DNA of 11,444 bases, taken from NCBI GenBank assembly GCA_021204545.1, contig JAJPZF010000288.1, positions 1-11,444 of the forward strand, in the 5' to 3' direction. The translations under genes and the position numbers were made by a program. This document shows, piece by piece, positions 1 through 7,845 of this stretch (positions within the stretch are counted from its first letter, which is position 1; every line of letters starts with the position of its first letter). Source of the DNA: Prevotellaceae bacterium (GTDB lineage: Bacteria > Bacteroidota > Bacteroidia > Bacteroidales > Bacteroidaceae). The notes beneath the pieces were generated by a model. That model was not told the origin of the DNA. It did no database searches and saw only the letters and a list, made by a program, of their open reading frames with translations.

Positions 1-599
1 CCCCACTGGTCGCTGCCGCCCATCTGCAGTTTGCAGCCTTTGTGCTGGTAGAGGTAAAGGAAGTCGTAGCCCTGGAGCAGCTGGTAAGTGAATTCGGTGA
101 ACGACATTCCGTCCTGGAATTCCCCGTTAAGGCGGCGCTTCACGCTCTCTTTCGCCATCATATAATTAACTGTGATGCACTTGCCGATCTCACGGGCGAA
201 GTCAAGAAACGTGAAGTCTTTCATCCAGTCGAAGTTGTTCACCAGCTCCGCGGCATTGGGAGCGCCGCTGTCGAAGTCGAGGAAGCGTGCCAGCTGCTTC
301 TTTATGCACGCCACGTTGTGCGCCAGAGTCTGCTCGTCGAGCAGGTTGCGCTCCTGGCTTTTGCCGCTTGGGTCGCCAATCATTCCCGTTGCCCCGCCGA
401 TGAGAGCAAGCGGCTTGTGGCCACAACGCTGCAAGTGCCTGAGCATCATCACTCCGCAGAGATGCCCGATGTGCAGGCTGTCGGCTGTGGGGTCAATGCC
501 AACGTACGCGGTCACTCTCTCCCGCTCCAGCAGCTCCTCCGTGCCTGGCATCATCTGCTGTATCATCCCTCTCCATTTGAGTTCTTCAATGAAATTCAT
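1..599 (-). CDS. tyrS: Tyrosyl-tRNA synthetase, N-terminal part (3' end cut by window edge)
   Basis: Cytoplasmic class I aminoacyl-tRNA synthetase that charges tRNA-Tyr with tyrosine using ATP. The 199 visible codons cover the Rossmann catalytic half. The sequence [16 protein letters not shown] at residues 32-47 holds the class I HIGH signature (43-46). [13 protein letters not shown] follows at 68-80. The tyrosine-pocket segment YQLLQGYDF is at 172-180, and GGSDQW is at 194-199, where the window ends. The KMSKS loop and the C-terminal S4-like RNA-binding domain expected in a protein of about 430 residues lie outside. The start is the ATG at 599-597, giving [12 protein letters not shown], the usual N-terminus of the family. 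The gene lies 74 bp after queG and has its own probable promoter in that gap. No frameshift or missing key residue is seen. The identification is very secure. Confidence 0.97.
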   Translation of the reverse strand, partial: MNFIEELKWRGMIQQMMPGTEELLERERVTAYVGIDPTADSLHIGHLCGVMMLRHLQRCGHKPLALIGGATGMIGDPSGKSQERNLLDEQTLAHNVACIKKQLARFLDFDSGAPNAAELVNNFDWMKDFTFLDFAREIGKCITVNYMMAKESVKRRLNGEFQDGMSFTEFTYQLLQGYDFLYLYQHKGCKLQMGGSDQW

Positions 600-623
600 C
601 TGAGTCGCAGGTGTGTTTGTGTG

Positions 624-639
624 ATTTGCGGCTGCAAAT
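624..639. repeat. Small perfect inverted repeat over the tyrS promoter start region
   Basis: ATTTGC (624-629) and GCAAAT (634-639) form a perfect 6-bp inverted repeat around a 4-bp centre. It overlaps the -7 element and the predicted transcription start of tyrS. It could be an operator half-site pair or a small hairpin at the 5' end of the message. At this size chance is also possible. Confidence 0.3.
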
Positions 640-665
640 TTAGTGAGAAATAGGTGCAAAGGCAA
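635..665 (-). promoter_or_regulatory. Probable Bacteroides-type promoter of tyrS
   Basis: On the minus strand the gap between queG and tyrS carries TAAATTTG (635-642), an exact match to the Bacteroidetes -7 consensus TAnnTTTG. A TTG (663-665) lies exactly 20 bp upstream, as expected for the -33 element. Transcription would begin near 628-631, leaving a leader of about 30 nt before the tyrS ATG at 599. This would let tyrS be expressed independently of the upstream purD-queG run. The element match is seen directly; activity is inferred. Confidence 0.6.
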
Positions 666-673
666 GGGTGCTT

Positions 674-1594
674 CTAATTAAAGGCAGCCGCGATATTGCG
701 TCTCAGGCCCTCGTACTTGGCGCGCCTCACCGCCGAGCCACGGAAGAGCTGCCCGTATCTCTCCCTGCTCAGCGACAGCCAGTCGCTTTCGGTCATCGCG
801 AGCAGGCGGTCACTTGCCCGAAACTCAAAAGAGATTTGGATTTTCTCTGCGCGCAAATGCGGACAAGCCCGCAGGCAGCGGTCGCACCCGTAGAAACACT
901 TTTGCAGATGCCTGCCCGCCCATGGGGGCAGTTCTCCACGGTGTTCGATGGTAAGGTAGCTGAGACATCGGCGGGCGTCGAGGCAGTGATTTGCAATAGC
1001 TCCCGTAGGGCATGCCTCCTCACATAGGCGGCACGAGCCACATTCGTCGCTAAGAAATGAAGGATTTATAGGCGAATCATAGCTGTCGCACTGCTGGTTT
1101 ACAAAGATTTCCGCAAGGAAATACGCGCTGCCGAAGCCGGGGATGACGAGCTGCGTGTGCCGCCCTATGAAGCCAAGTCCGCAGCGCCACGCCCAATATT
1201 TCTCAAGGACGGGGGCGGTGTCGGTGAACGCTCGCCCCTCGAGCCCAAGAGATTGCATTAGTTTTAGCAGTTTCTTGCGCAAAACTGTGTGGTAATCAGT
1301 GCCCTGGGCATACCACGCAAGGGCTTCTTGCGTGGGGAGCGAGCCGGGGTTGTAGCTGATGGCGAGGCTGATTATCGCCTTCGTGCCCGCCACGAGCAGC
1401 GAGGGCGAGAAGCGTTCCTCGGTGTGGCGCTCCAGATAACCCATACGGGCGTGACGGCCGTCATGCAGCCATTCGCCGAAAAGCTGCCGCACCTCGGCGG
1501 GCACATCCTCGGCGGGGCAGACGCCGCAATGCGAAAAGCCGAGACTCTGCGCCACGGCTTTCAGCTCATCTCTACGGAAACAGCCTGAACTCAT
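674..1594 (-). CDS. queG: Epoxyqueuosine reductase QueG
   Basis: Catalyses the last step of queuosine synthesis, reducing epoxyqueuosine to queuosine at wobble position 34 of tRNA-Tyr, -His, -Asp and -Asn, using cobalamin and two [4Fe-4S] clusters in the cytoplasm. Family signatures run in order: [20 protein letters not shown] (51-70); [20 protein letters not shown] (125-144), with D125 at the position of the proposed catalytic acid; C185, C188, C191 and C195-P196 as the first ferredoxin-type cluster motif; C210 just before [10 protein letters not shown] (211-220), then C237, C240 and C244-P245 for the second cluster. The C-terminal GLRRNIAAA is also typical. At 306 residues this is the short form without the extra HEAT-like C-terminal domain of longer members. 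The ATG at 1594 overlaps the deacetylase gene by 23 bp, which suggests translational coupling; no better in-frame ATG lies near. All cluster cysteines are present. Confidence 0.95.
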   Translation of the reverse strand: MSSGCFRRDELKAVAQSLGFSHCGVCPAEDVPAEVRQLFGEWLHDGRHARMGYLERHTEERFSPSLLVAGTKAIISLAISYNPGSLPTQEALAWYAQGTDYHTVLRKKLLKLMQSLGLEGRAFTDTAPVLEKYWAWRCGLGFIGRHTQLVIPGFGSAYFLAEIFVNQQCDSYDSPINPSFLSDECGSCRLCEEACPTGAIANHCLDARRCLSYLTIEHRGELPPWAGRHLQKCFYGCDRCLRACPHLRAEKIQISFEFRASDRLLAMTESDWLSLSRERYGQLFRGSAVRRAKYEGLRRNIAAAFN

Positions 1595-2189
1595 AGCCCT
1601 CGTCCTTCAGCCACTGCAGGGCTTCGGGCAGGATCTCTTTCAGCTTGTCGATGCTTTTCAGCGAGTCGTGGAAGGTTATTATGCTGCCGTTGCGAGTATA
1701 CTTCTTCACATTCGCGAGAACCTCACGGGGAGTGAGCAGACGGCTATAGTCGCGCGTGACGACGTCCCACATGACGATGCGCCATTTCGTGTGCCTCAGG
1801 ACGCGATATTTCACGGGTCCCATCCATCCGTGAGGCGGGCGGAAGAGCCTGCCCGTGTTGAGAATCTCCTCCGCCCGCTCCACGTTGCTCAGATAGTTCC
1901 ACGCGTTGTAGAGCAAGCCTCCCACGTGGTTGTACGTGTGGTTGCCTATCCTGTGGCCGCGCTTGCGCACCTCCTCGAAGAGGTGCGGGTATTTCCTCAC
2001 GTTGTCGCCCACCATGAAGAAGGTGGCCTTCAGTTGCAGATGGCCCAGCACATCCAATATATAAGGTGTCGCCTCGGGTATGGGGCCGTCGTCGAACGTA
2101 AGGTAAACGGCCTTCTCACGGTGGCTCATCCGCCAAATGGCATGCGGATACAACCACCGCAGAAAGCGTGCCGGCTGTTCGATTATCAT
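1572..2189 (-). CDS. Carbohydrate esterase family 4 (NodB-type) polysaccharide deacetylase
   Basis: A compact metal-dependent deacetylase of 205 residues that is almost only the CE4 domain. Motif 1 is TFDDGP at 31-36, with D33 as the likely base and D34 as a metal ligand. Motif 2 is HTYNH at 84-88 (H84 and H88, metal ligands). Motif 3 is RPPHG at 117-121. Motif 4 spans MWDVVTRDY at 140-148. Motif 5 is ITFHDS at 171-176, with H174. The catalytic set therefore looks complete. Family members remove N- or O-acetyl groups from peptidoglycan, other glycans or lipid-linked sugars; the substrate here cannot be read from sequence. There is no clear signal peptide or transmembrane helix. The N-terminus is only mildly amphipathic, so a cytoplasmic or membrane-surface location is possible. 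It starts 18 bp after the DUF2723 gene, with a purine-rich TGAGG ahead of the ATG, and its 3' end overlaps queG. A joint role with the DUF2723 protein is inferred from position. Confidence 0.9.
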   Translation of the reverse strand: MIIEQPARFLRWLYPHAIWRMSHREKAVYLTFDDGPIPEATPYILDVLGHLQLKATFFMVGDNVRKYPHLFEEVRKRGHRIGNHTYNHVGGLLYNAWNYLSNVERAEEILNTGRLFRPPHGWMGPVKYRVLRHTKWRIVMWDVVTRDYSRLLTPREVLANVKKYTRNGSIITFHDSLKSIDKLKEILPEALQWLKDEGYEFRLFP

Positions 2190-2207
2190 CAGGGACGCCT
2201 CAAGATG

Positions 2208-5200
2208 TCAGTACGAACCGGGGTATCTCACCTTAACTCGCTGCTGATACTCAAGCAGGTTCTTTCCGTATTCGTCGGCTCTCTTCGAGTCGCTCTCGTA
2301 GAGAATCTCCACCGCCTCGCGCAACTGGTAGAGATAGTATGTAACGTCGCGCGTGGAAGTGTTGGAGAAGCGTCGGGGCAGGCCGAGATACCATTCGAGG
2401 TACTCGCTGGTGCTCCGCGCCACCTGCAGCCCTATCTCCTCGGCTTTCTTGCCCTTGCCCAGGGCCGCCCACACACGGGCGATGTCGAGGCTTCCGCTTT
2501 GCCAGCAGTGTGGCACAGTGTAGGAGGGGATCTCCTTCTCGGCTTTCTCCATCAGCTTCAATGCCTTGTCCTTCTTCCCTTCGTTGAGCAGCTCCAGCCC
2601 GAGCAGGGCGAACATCCGCCGATGTGTGTAACACATTCTCATGACAGTCTCGTCGAGATAGATGTCGGGATTGCTCAGCCCGCCGTAAAAGAAGCGGTTC
2701 ATGAGGTTATCATACATCTTCTCTGTGTCGATTCGCTTGCCGGACTTGTCGGTGTCGAAGGGAGTGATGCGGTAAGCCAAGCCTTCCTGCACGAAGTTCT
2801 TGTCCAGGTCGCCGTAGTTCTCACTGCCGACCGTCACCGCCACGTATATTGGGCGTGTCCAGTTGCACTGCCTGAGCATTTCGTATATCATCAGCTCGCT
2901 CTTGTAGACTGTGCCGCGCCCCTTCAGGGAGATAACCATATAATCGGGGATGCTGTCGGCGGCGATGAGCATGCCGCTTCTGCGCACGGCCTCCTTGTCC
3001 ACCTCAAGGACGATGGAGTCTGTGGGAATCATCTGCAGATCCTCGTTGTCGTTCAGTATCCACCGCTCCATTATGTTGTTCAGCTCATAAGGGTTTTCCC
3101 CCAAAGCTTCCTTCATCGCCTCCGGGTCGTCGGTGAAGTAGCCCATCACGTTCTGCAGTGCCTCGGGATAGACACGCACAGCCTCCCTTGTTCCCGACAC
3201 ATATTGAATGCGTTTCCAGTCGATGGGCACGGCAGGACTGTCGTAGGCGTCGCGCTTCATCTGGTCGATGTACCAGTCGGTCTGCAGGTAACTGAGGTTG
3301 CAGACGCGGGCATCCGTGCGGAATCCCTCCGTCTCTTGGGCGTACCAAAGCGGGAAGGTGTCGTTGTCTCCGTTGGTGTAGATGATGGGGTTAGCGTCTT
3401 GTTGCAGGCTTTGCAGGTAGTTCTGCCCGAAGTCTCTGCAAGTATAACGCCCTGAGCGGTCGTGGTCGTCCCACGTCTGCCCTGCCATCTGTATCGGGAT
3501 CAGTATGCAGAGGCAGGAAACGGCCGCACAGGCGATTTCTTTTTTCAGCAATCTCTTGAGCAGGGAAGCCACTGCCGCCACGCCAAGGCCGCACCAGATG
3601 GCGAAGGCATAGAACGAGCCCGCGTAGGCGTAGTCCCTTTCTCGCGGCTGCATAGGTGTCTGGTTGAGGTAGATTACTATGGCGATGCCCGTCATGAAGA
3701 AGAGGAAGAACACCACCCAGAACTGCTTCACTCCGTCGTTGCCCGATGTGTTCGCGCGGCAGAGCTGCCAGAAGAGCCCGATGAGGCCCAGCAGGAGCGG
3801 GAGGCAATAGAACACGTTGTGTCCCTTGTTCCGCTGCAAGTCTGTGGGCAGTTTACCCTGGTCGCCGAGGCGGATGTTATCAAGCCATTTGATGCCGCTC
3901 AGCCAGTTGCCATGCTCCAGCTCGCCGTTCCCCTGGATGTCGTTCTGCCGCCCCGCGAAGTTCCACATGAAGTAACGCCAGTACATGAAGTTCATCTGGT
4001 AGCTGAGGAAGAAATAGATGTTCTCAAACATTGTGGGCATCTTCACGCTTATCTTCCTGCCGCAGCTGTCGAATTGCACGGTGCGCCCCTTCACGCCGCC
4101 CATCCAGTCCTCGTAGGCCTGCTTGTGGCGGTCGCTGTACATGCGGGGGAAGAGCATGTTCTGTGCGTAGACGTAGTCGATGTTATAGCGGATTATCTCA
4201 TAGCTGTCAGGCTCGTATGCGGTTTTCTTCTCCACTCGCTGGTAGACGGGCGCGCCTTTCTTCGTCACGGGTATGCAGTAATCTCCCTTCTCCTGTAGCT
4301 TCATCTGCGAGTTGTACGCAGGGCCCCAGAGCAGCGGGCGGTCGCCATATTGCTCACGGCTCAGGTAAGAGCCGAGGGTGAATATGTCCTCAGGCGAGTT
4401 CTGGTCCATAGGCGTGTTGGCAGTCGAGCGGATGACAATGACCGCGTAACTGGAATAGCCCACCATAATAAGCAGCATGCAGAGCAGGGATGTGTTCAGG
4501 ATGCGGGCGCTCACACGGTAGGCTCCGTTCTTTCCCTTCCATCGATACACGAGGAAGGCCACGACGGCAAGCACGACAACTCCTATGACAATGCTCCACG
4601 CTCCGTAGCCATAGAACGGGATGCCGAGCATAGCGATGCCCAGGCAATAGGAGACAGTCATCCACAAGCGGCTTCTCTGCCTCGTGCTTTCCCATATTGC
4701 CCAAAGCACGGCAGCTATGAGAAGGATGATATATATTATGAGACCCGTGTTGAAGGGATAGTTAAGCACGTTGACGAACAGCAGCTCGAACCAGCCGCCC
4801 ACCTTCACAATGCCCGGCACAATGCCGTAAAGCACCACGGCTATAAGCACGAACGAGAGAACGAGAGCCACGACGCTGCCCTTCAGGTTGGCGTTGGGGA
4901 ACTTGCGATAGTAGAAGACCAACACGATGGCGGGCAGGCAAAGCAGGTTCAAGAGGTGGACTCCTATGCTCAAGCCCGTGAGATAGCATATCAGGATAAG
5001 CCAGCGGTCGGAATGCGGCTCGTCGGCGTGCTCCTCCCACTTCAGGGCGAGCCAGAAGACCAAGGCGGTGAACAGGCTTGAATAAGCGTAGACCTCGCCC
5101 TCTACTGCCGAGAACCAGAATGTGTCGCTGAATGTATATATCAACGCCCCCGCTATGCCGCACGCTTGCACAGTGATGAGTTGCGCCCACGTAGAGACAA

Positions 5201-5528
5201 CTCCGCCAGTGCCAACGAGCTTCCGCGCCAGATGTGTGATGCTCCAGAAGAGGAACAGTATGCAAAGGGCGCTGAAGAGGGCGGACATTGTGTTGACCAT
5301 CCCCGCGACCTTGGTCGGGTCGTTGGTGAACTGCGTGAAAAGGTTGCCCGTCAACATGAAGAACGGTGCTCCGGGCGGGTGTCCGACCTCAAGCTTATAG
5401 GCAGTTGTTATGAACTCGGGGCAGTCCCAGAAGCTTGCCGTCGGCTCTATCGTGCTGCAATAAGTCCACGCAGCCACGGCAAACACGAGCCATCCCACGA
5501 TGTTGTTTACCCATTTGTACTGTTTCAT
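2208..5528 (-). CDS. DUF2723 family polytopic membrane protein, possible GT-C-type glycosyltransferase
   Basis: A 1106-residue inner-membrane protein. The N-terminal half is rich in hydrophobic helices (about residues 10-25, 80-97, 115-133, 150-162, 176-207, 217-240, 262-280, 290-327, 346-366). Further membrane segments lie at about 572-589, 603-621, 636-655 and 664-681. The remainder to the C-terminus is soluble. The signature near the start is FWDCPEF (33-39) followed by GHPPGAPFF (49-57); the D35/E38 pair in the first loop resembles the acidic motif of GT-C enzymes. PRERDYAYAGSFYAF (628-642) is another block I associate with this family. About 970-1050 is helical and TPR-like. DUF2723 is also found in human TMEM260, reported as a protein O-mannosyltransferase, so sugar transfer to exported proteins is a reasonable guess, not shown here. 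The gene is 14 bp from the upstream membrane-protein gene and 18 bp from the deacetylase gene. Family assignment is firm, function is not. Confidence 0.85.
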   Translation of the reverse strand: MKQYKWVNNIVGWLVFAVAAWTYCSTIEPTASFWDCPEFITTAYKLEVGHPPGAPFFMLTGNLFTQFTNDPTKVAGMVNTMSALFSALCILFLFWSITHLARKLVGTGGVVSTWAQLITVQACGIAGALIYTFSDTFWFSAVEGEVYAYSSLFTALVFWLALKWEEHADEPHSDRWLILICYLTGLSIGVHLLNLLCLPAIVLVFYYRKFPNANLKGSVVALVLSFVLIAVVLYGIVPGIVKVGGWFELLFVNVLNYPFNTGLIIYIILLIAAVLWAIWESTRQRSRLWMTVSYCLGIAMLGIPFYGYGAWSIVIGVVVLAVVAFLVYRWKGKNGAYRVSARILNTSLLCMLLIMVGYSSYAVIVIRSTANTPMDQNSPEDIFTLGSYLSREQYGDRPLLWGPAYNSQMKLQEKGDYCIPVTKKGAPVYQRVEKKTAYEPDSYEIIRYNIDYVYAQNMLFPRMYSDRHKQAYEDWMGGVKGRTVQFDSCGRKISVKMPTMFENIYFFLSYQMNFMYWRYFMWNFAGRQNDIQGNGELEHGNWLSGIKWLDNIRLGDQGKLPTDLQRNKGHNVFYCLPLLLGLIGLFWQLCRANTSGNDGVKQFWVVFFLFFMTGIAIVIYLNQTPMQPRERDYAYAGSFYAFAIWCGLGVAAVASLLKRLLKKEIACAAVSCLCILIPIQMAGQTWDDHDRSGRYTCRDFGQNYLQSLQQDANPIIYTNGDNDTFPLWYAQETEGFRTDARVCNLSYLQTDWYIDQMKRDAYDSPAVPIDWKRIQYVSGTREAVRVYPEALQNVMGYFTDDPEAMKEALGENPYELNNIMERWILNDNEDLQMIPTDSIVLEVDKEAVRRSGMLIAADSIPDYMVISLKGRGTVYKSELMIYEMLRQCNWTRPIYVAVTVGSENYGDLDKNFVQEGLAYRITPFDTDKSGKRIDTEKMYDNLMNRFFYGGLSNPDIYLDETVMRMCYTHRRMFALLGLELLNEGKKDKALKLMEKAEKEIPSYTVPHCWQSGSLDIARVWAALGKGKKAEEIGLQVARSTSEYLEWYLGLPRRFSNTSTRDVTYYLYQLREAVEILYESDSKRADEYGKNLLEYQQRVKVRYPGSY

Positions 5529-5542
5529 AGCTCTATGTCATC

Positions 5543-6523
5543 TTAGAGTTTTAGTATCGCTTTTATCCCGTCATTCACGTCGAGGTCGCTAAGGGCGAGC
5601 GTCAACACAGCCACTGCGCAGAGCAAGAGCAGCGTGAGGAAGAAGACGCCAGCGCAGAGCCACGAGCTGGAGAGCGTGAAGTAATGCGCCACTATCGGGG
5701 CTAAGCTCACCATCATCGCCCCGAGGAGGCAGTGGGCGTATTGCGGCTGCAGTGCCACGGCCAAGGCTAAGAGGAAGACCTGGACGAAGAGAATGAGGTA
5801 GCGTGCCCGCACCCTTATCTTGTCCTTGGTGCGGTTGCTCAGGTAATATATGCCGCACCAGAGGGCAAGCACCATCATTATCGCCCAGCACGTCAGCACA
5901 AGCAGGTCGCCCCTCAGATAGCCTTCCACGCTCAGTGCGCTGAGTCCCGTCAGCCCTTCCCACCAGTCGCGGGCCAAGTCGAGCCTGCCCGTGAGGTAGC
6001 ACACTGTGAGAGCCGCCCCTGCCGCCAATACAAGTCCCACGATGCCTGCCGTGAACGTCTTGAGCGAGAACGGACGGCCGAGCAGGGCCACGCAGATATA
6101 ATAGAAAGGTATAAGCACGACCAGCTGCGGCACAAACAGGCAGGCGACCCCTAGCAGGAAGAGGATGTGGAAAGTGTCGACGACGAGGCTCGAACGTCTG
6201 TCCACGCCGAAGGTCAGATACATGCTTGCCGCAAGGAAGAAGGCGGCTATGTTCGCCGCCTGTAATGTGTGCAGGAAGCCTAAAGTCGCGGCGGAAACTA
6301 TGAACAGAGAGGAGGCGCTGCGGGTGTAGACACGGAAGAGCGAGTTGCTGTTGCACAGCTCCGCGAGGACGTATGCAGTGAGTGCGCAGGCGACGAAGCC
6401 TAAGGCGCTGCCCAGCTTGTCCTGCCCCAGAGGGAGGCACCACAAAGCCAGGGCGAGCACCGCGCATACCGGCAGCAAGCCTCTGCTTCGGCATATCCTG
6501 TTTTGCACCCTCGTCTGCCGCAT
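5543..6523 (-). CDS. Unrecognised polytopic membrane protein (326 aa)
   Basis: I do not recognise a family with certainty. The protein is very hydrophobic, with about 10-11 likely membrane helices at roughly 16-32, 36-56, 70-86, 89-105, 113-130, 132-148, 156-176, 206-227, 240-259, 262-282 and 288-311. The N-terminus is basic (six Arg in the first 14 residues), suggesting it faces the cytoplasm. Polar loops are short: DRRSS (108-112), an aromatic/acidic loop with DWW (186-188), and SNRTKDKIRVRAR (229-241). No catalytic motif, ATP-binding loop or transporter signature is visible. It starts 12 bp after purD with a purine-rich AAGGGCAAGGGA before the ATG, and lies 14 bp before the DUF2723 gene. 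It is therefore probably co-expressed with both, and may be an accessory subunit for the envelope/glycan proteins downstream. It is a real gene judging by tight packing and membrane-protein composition; its function is unknown. Confidence 0.8.
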   Translation of the reverse strand: MRQTRVQNRICRSRGLLPVCAVLALALWCLPLGQDKLGSALGFVACALTAYVLAELCNSNSLFRVYTRSASSLFIVSAATLGFLHTLQAANIAAFFLAASMYLTFGVDRRSSLVVDTFHILFLLGVACLFVPQLVVLIPFYYICVALLGRPFSLKTFTAGIVGLVLAAGAALTVCYLTGRLDLARDWWEGLTGLSALSVEGYLRGDLLVLTCWAIMMVLALWCGIYYLSNRTKDKIRVRARYLILFVQVFLLALAVALQPQYAHCLLGAMMVSLAPIVAHYFTLSSSWLCAGVFFLTLLLLCAVAVLTLALSDLDVNDGIKAILKL

Positions 6524-6535
6524 TCCCTTGCCCTT

Positions 6536-7804
6536 CTACAGGTCCGCCCCTATGTCAGTGCGGAAGTACTTGTCCTGGAAGTACACCTTCTTAGCCGCCT
6601 CGAAGCTCTTCCTCAAAGCTTCTTCCTTGTCCTTGCCGTAGCTGCTTATCGCCAGCACCCTGCCGCCGTTCGTCACCACCTGCCCGTCCTTCAGGGCAGT
6701 GCCGGCGTGGAAGACGATGCTCTCCTTCACCTCGTCCAAGCCCGCTATGAGGTAACCTTTCTTATACGCCTCAGGGTAGCCGCCGCTCACAAGCATTACG
6801 GACACCGCACTGCGTGGGTCCACCTCAATAGTCTTCTCCTCGAGCGTGCCGTTAGCAACGCCCTCGAAGAGGTCCACCAGGTCGCTCTTCAGCCTGAGCA
6901 TAACGCTCTCCGTCTCCGGGTCGCCCATCCTGACGTTATACTCTATCACCTTCGGGTTGCCGTTCACGTTGATGAGTCCGAAGAAGATGAAGCCCTTGTA
7001 TTCTATCCCTTCCCTCTGCAGGCCGTCTATCGTCGGGCGTATGATGCGGTCCTCCACCTTGTGCATCCACTTCTCCGTGGCGAACGGCACGGGGCTCACG
7101 CTGCCCATGCCGCCTGTGTTCAGTCCCTTGTCGCCCTCGCCTATGCGCTTATAGTCCTTCGCCTCGGGCAGTATCTTGTAGCTCTTGCCGTCGGTGAGCA
7201 CGAAGACGGAGCACTCTATGCCGTCCATGAACTCCTCTATCACCACCTTCCGGCTTGCCGCTCCGAACCTGCCCCCGAGCATCTTCCTCAGCTCCTTCTT
7301 CGCCTCTTCCAGAGAGTTGAGTATCAGCACACCCTTGCCGGCGCACAGTCCGTCAGCCTTCAGCACGTAGGGCGGTTGTTGTGTCTCGAGGAAGTCAAGC
7401 CCTTCCTGCAGCGTCGCGCTGTCGAACGTCAGGTAGGCCGCCGTAGGTATCTCGTGGCGGTGCATAAACCCTTTGGCGAAGTCCTTCGAGCCTTCGAGCA
7501 TCGCCCCTGCCTTCGACGGGCCTATCACGGCCACTCCCACAAGCTCCGGCACGGCACTGAAGTAGTCGCTGATGCCCTTCACCAAGGGGTCCTCCGGGCC
7601 CACTACTACCATGTCCACGCCCCTATCGAGGACGAAAGCGCGGATAGCCTCAAAGTCGTCGGCTTTCATCGCTACGTTCTCGCCCACCTCCGCGGTACCA
7701 GCGTTGCCGGGCGCGATGTAGAGCTTCTCCGTCCTCGGGCTCTGGGCAATCTTCCAGGCTAAGGCATGCTCGCGCCCGCCGCTTCCAAGTAATAAGATCT
7801 TCAT
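6536..7804 (-). CDS. purD: Phosphoribosylamine-glycine ligase (GAR synthetase)
   Basis: Second enzyme of purine synthesis: it joins 5-phosphoribosylamine and glycine with ATP to form glycinamide ribonucleotide in the cytoplasm. The 422-residue length is normal. [12 protein letters not shown] (7-18) is the N-terminal signature, followed by [14 protein letters not shown] (69-82) and [20 protein letters not shown] (95-114). The ATP-grasp region contains [17 protein letters not shown] (145-161), the IEEFMDGIE block (189-197) and the PurD hallmark [12 protein letters not shown] (228-239). Metal and substrate residues lie in [14 protein letters not shown] (286-299). The C-terminal domain ends in FRTDIGADL. 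The ATG at 7804 gives the canonical [14 protein letters not shown] start. It is the first gene after the 199-bp gap and probably heads the run purD, membrane protein, DUF2723, deacetylase, queG. The other genes of the pathway are not in the window. Confidence 0.97.
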   Translation of the reverse strand: MKILLLGSGGREHALAWKIAQSPRTEKLYIAPGNAGTAEVGENVAMKADDFEAIRAFVLDRGVDMVVVGPEDPLVKGISDYFSAVPELVGVAVIGPSKAGAMLEGSKDFAKGFMHRHEIPTAAYLTFDSATLQEGLDFLETQQPPYVLKADGLCAGKGVLILNSLEEAKKELRKMLGGRFGAASRKVVIEEFMDGIECSVFVLTDGKSYKILPEAKDYKRIGEGDKGLNTGGMGSVSPVPFATEKWMHKVEDRIIRPTIDGLQREGIEYKGFIFFGLINVNGNPKVIEYNVRMGDPETESVMLRLKSDLVDLFEGVANGTLEEKTIEVDPRSAVSVMLVSGGYPEAYKKGYLIAGLDEVKESIVFHAGTALKDGQVVTNGGRVLAISSYGKDKEEALRKSFEAAKKVYFQDKYFRTDIGADL

Positions 7805-7830
7805 ATACTCACTTTATTCGTTGTGTCAAA

Positions 7831-7838
7831 CAAATATA
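7831..7838 (-). promoter_or_regulatory. Probable -7 promoter element of purD
   Basis: On the minus strand TATATTTG matches the Bacteroidetes -7 consensus TAnnTTTG, ending 26 bp before the purD ATG. Transcription would begin about 20 nt before the gene. No good TTG sits 19-21 bp upstream, at about 7858-7862; that spot falls inside the last repeat unit, which reads GGTATTACC there. The promoter is therefore either weak at -33 or helped by a factor. The region from the element to the ATG is A-rich, as is common for ribosome binding in this phylum. Confidence 0.5.
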
Positions 7839-7845
7839 TGCCACG

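Noticed and set aside
42..653. A 203-codon plus-strand open frame at the left edge
   Set aside because: The minus strand here encodes an unmistakable TyrRS with HIGH and GGSDQW motifs, so the plus-strand frame is a shadow.
651..676. Terminator hairpin after queG
   Set aside because: The repeated GCACC sequence here is a direct repeat, not an inverted one, and no stem with a T-tract was found.
1668..3455. A 595-codon plus-strand open frame opposite the deacetylase and DUF2723 genes
   Set aside because: It crosses two well-supported minus-strand genes, its translation has no recognisable domain and is full of His/Val/Leu runs typical of reverse-strand reading of GC-rich coding DNA. It is a shadow.
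6503..7762. A 419-codon plus-strand open frame opposite purD
   Set aside because: It mirrors purD almost end to end; purD has complete motifs, and the antisense product has low-complexity His/Leu/Val composition and no domain.
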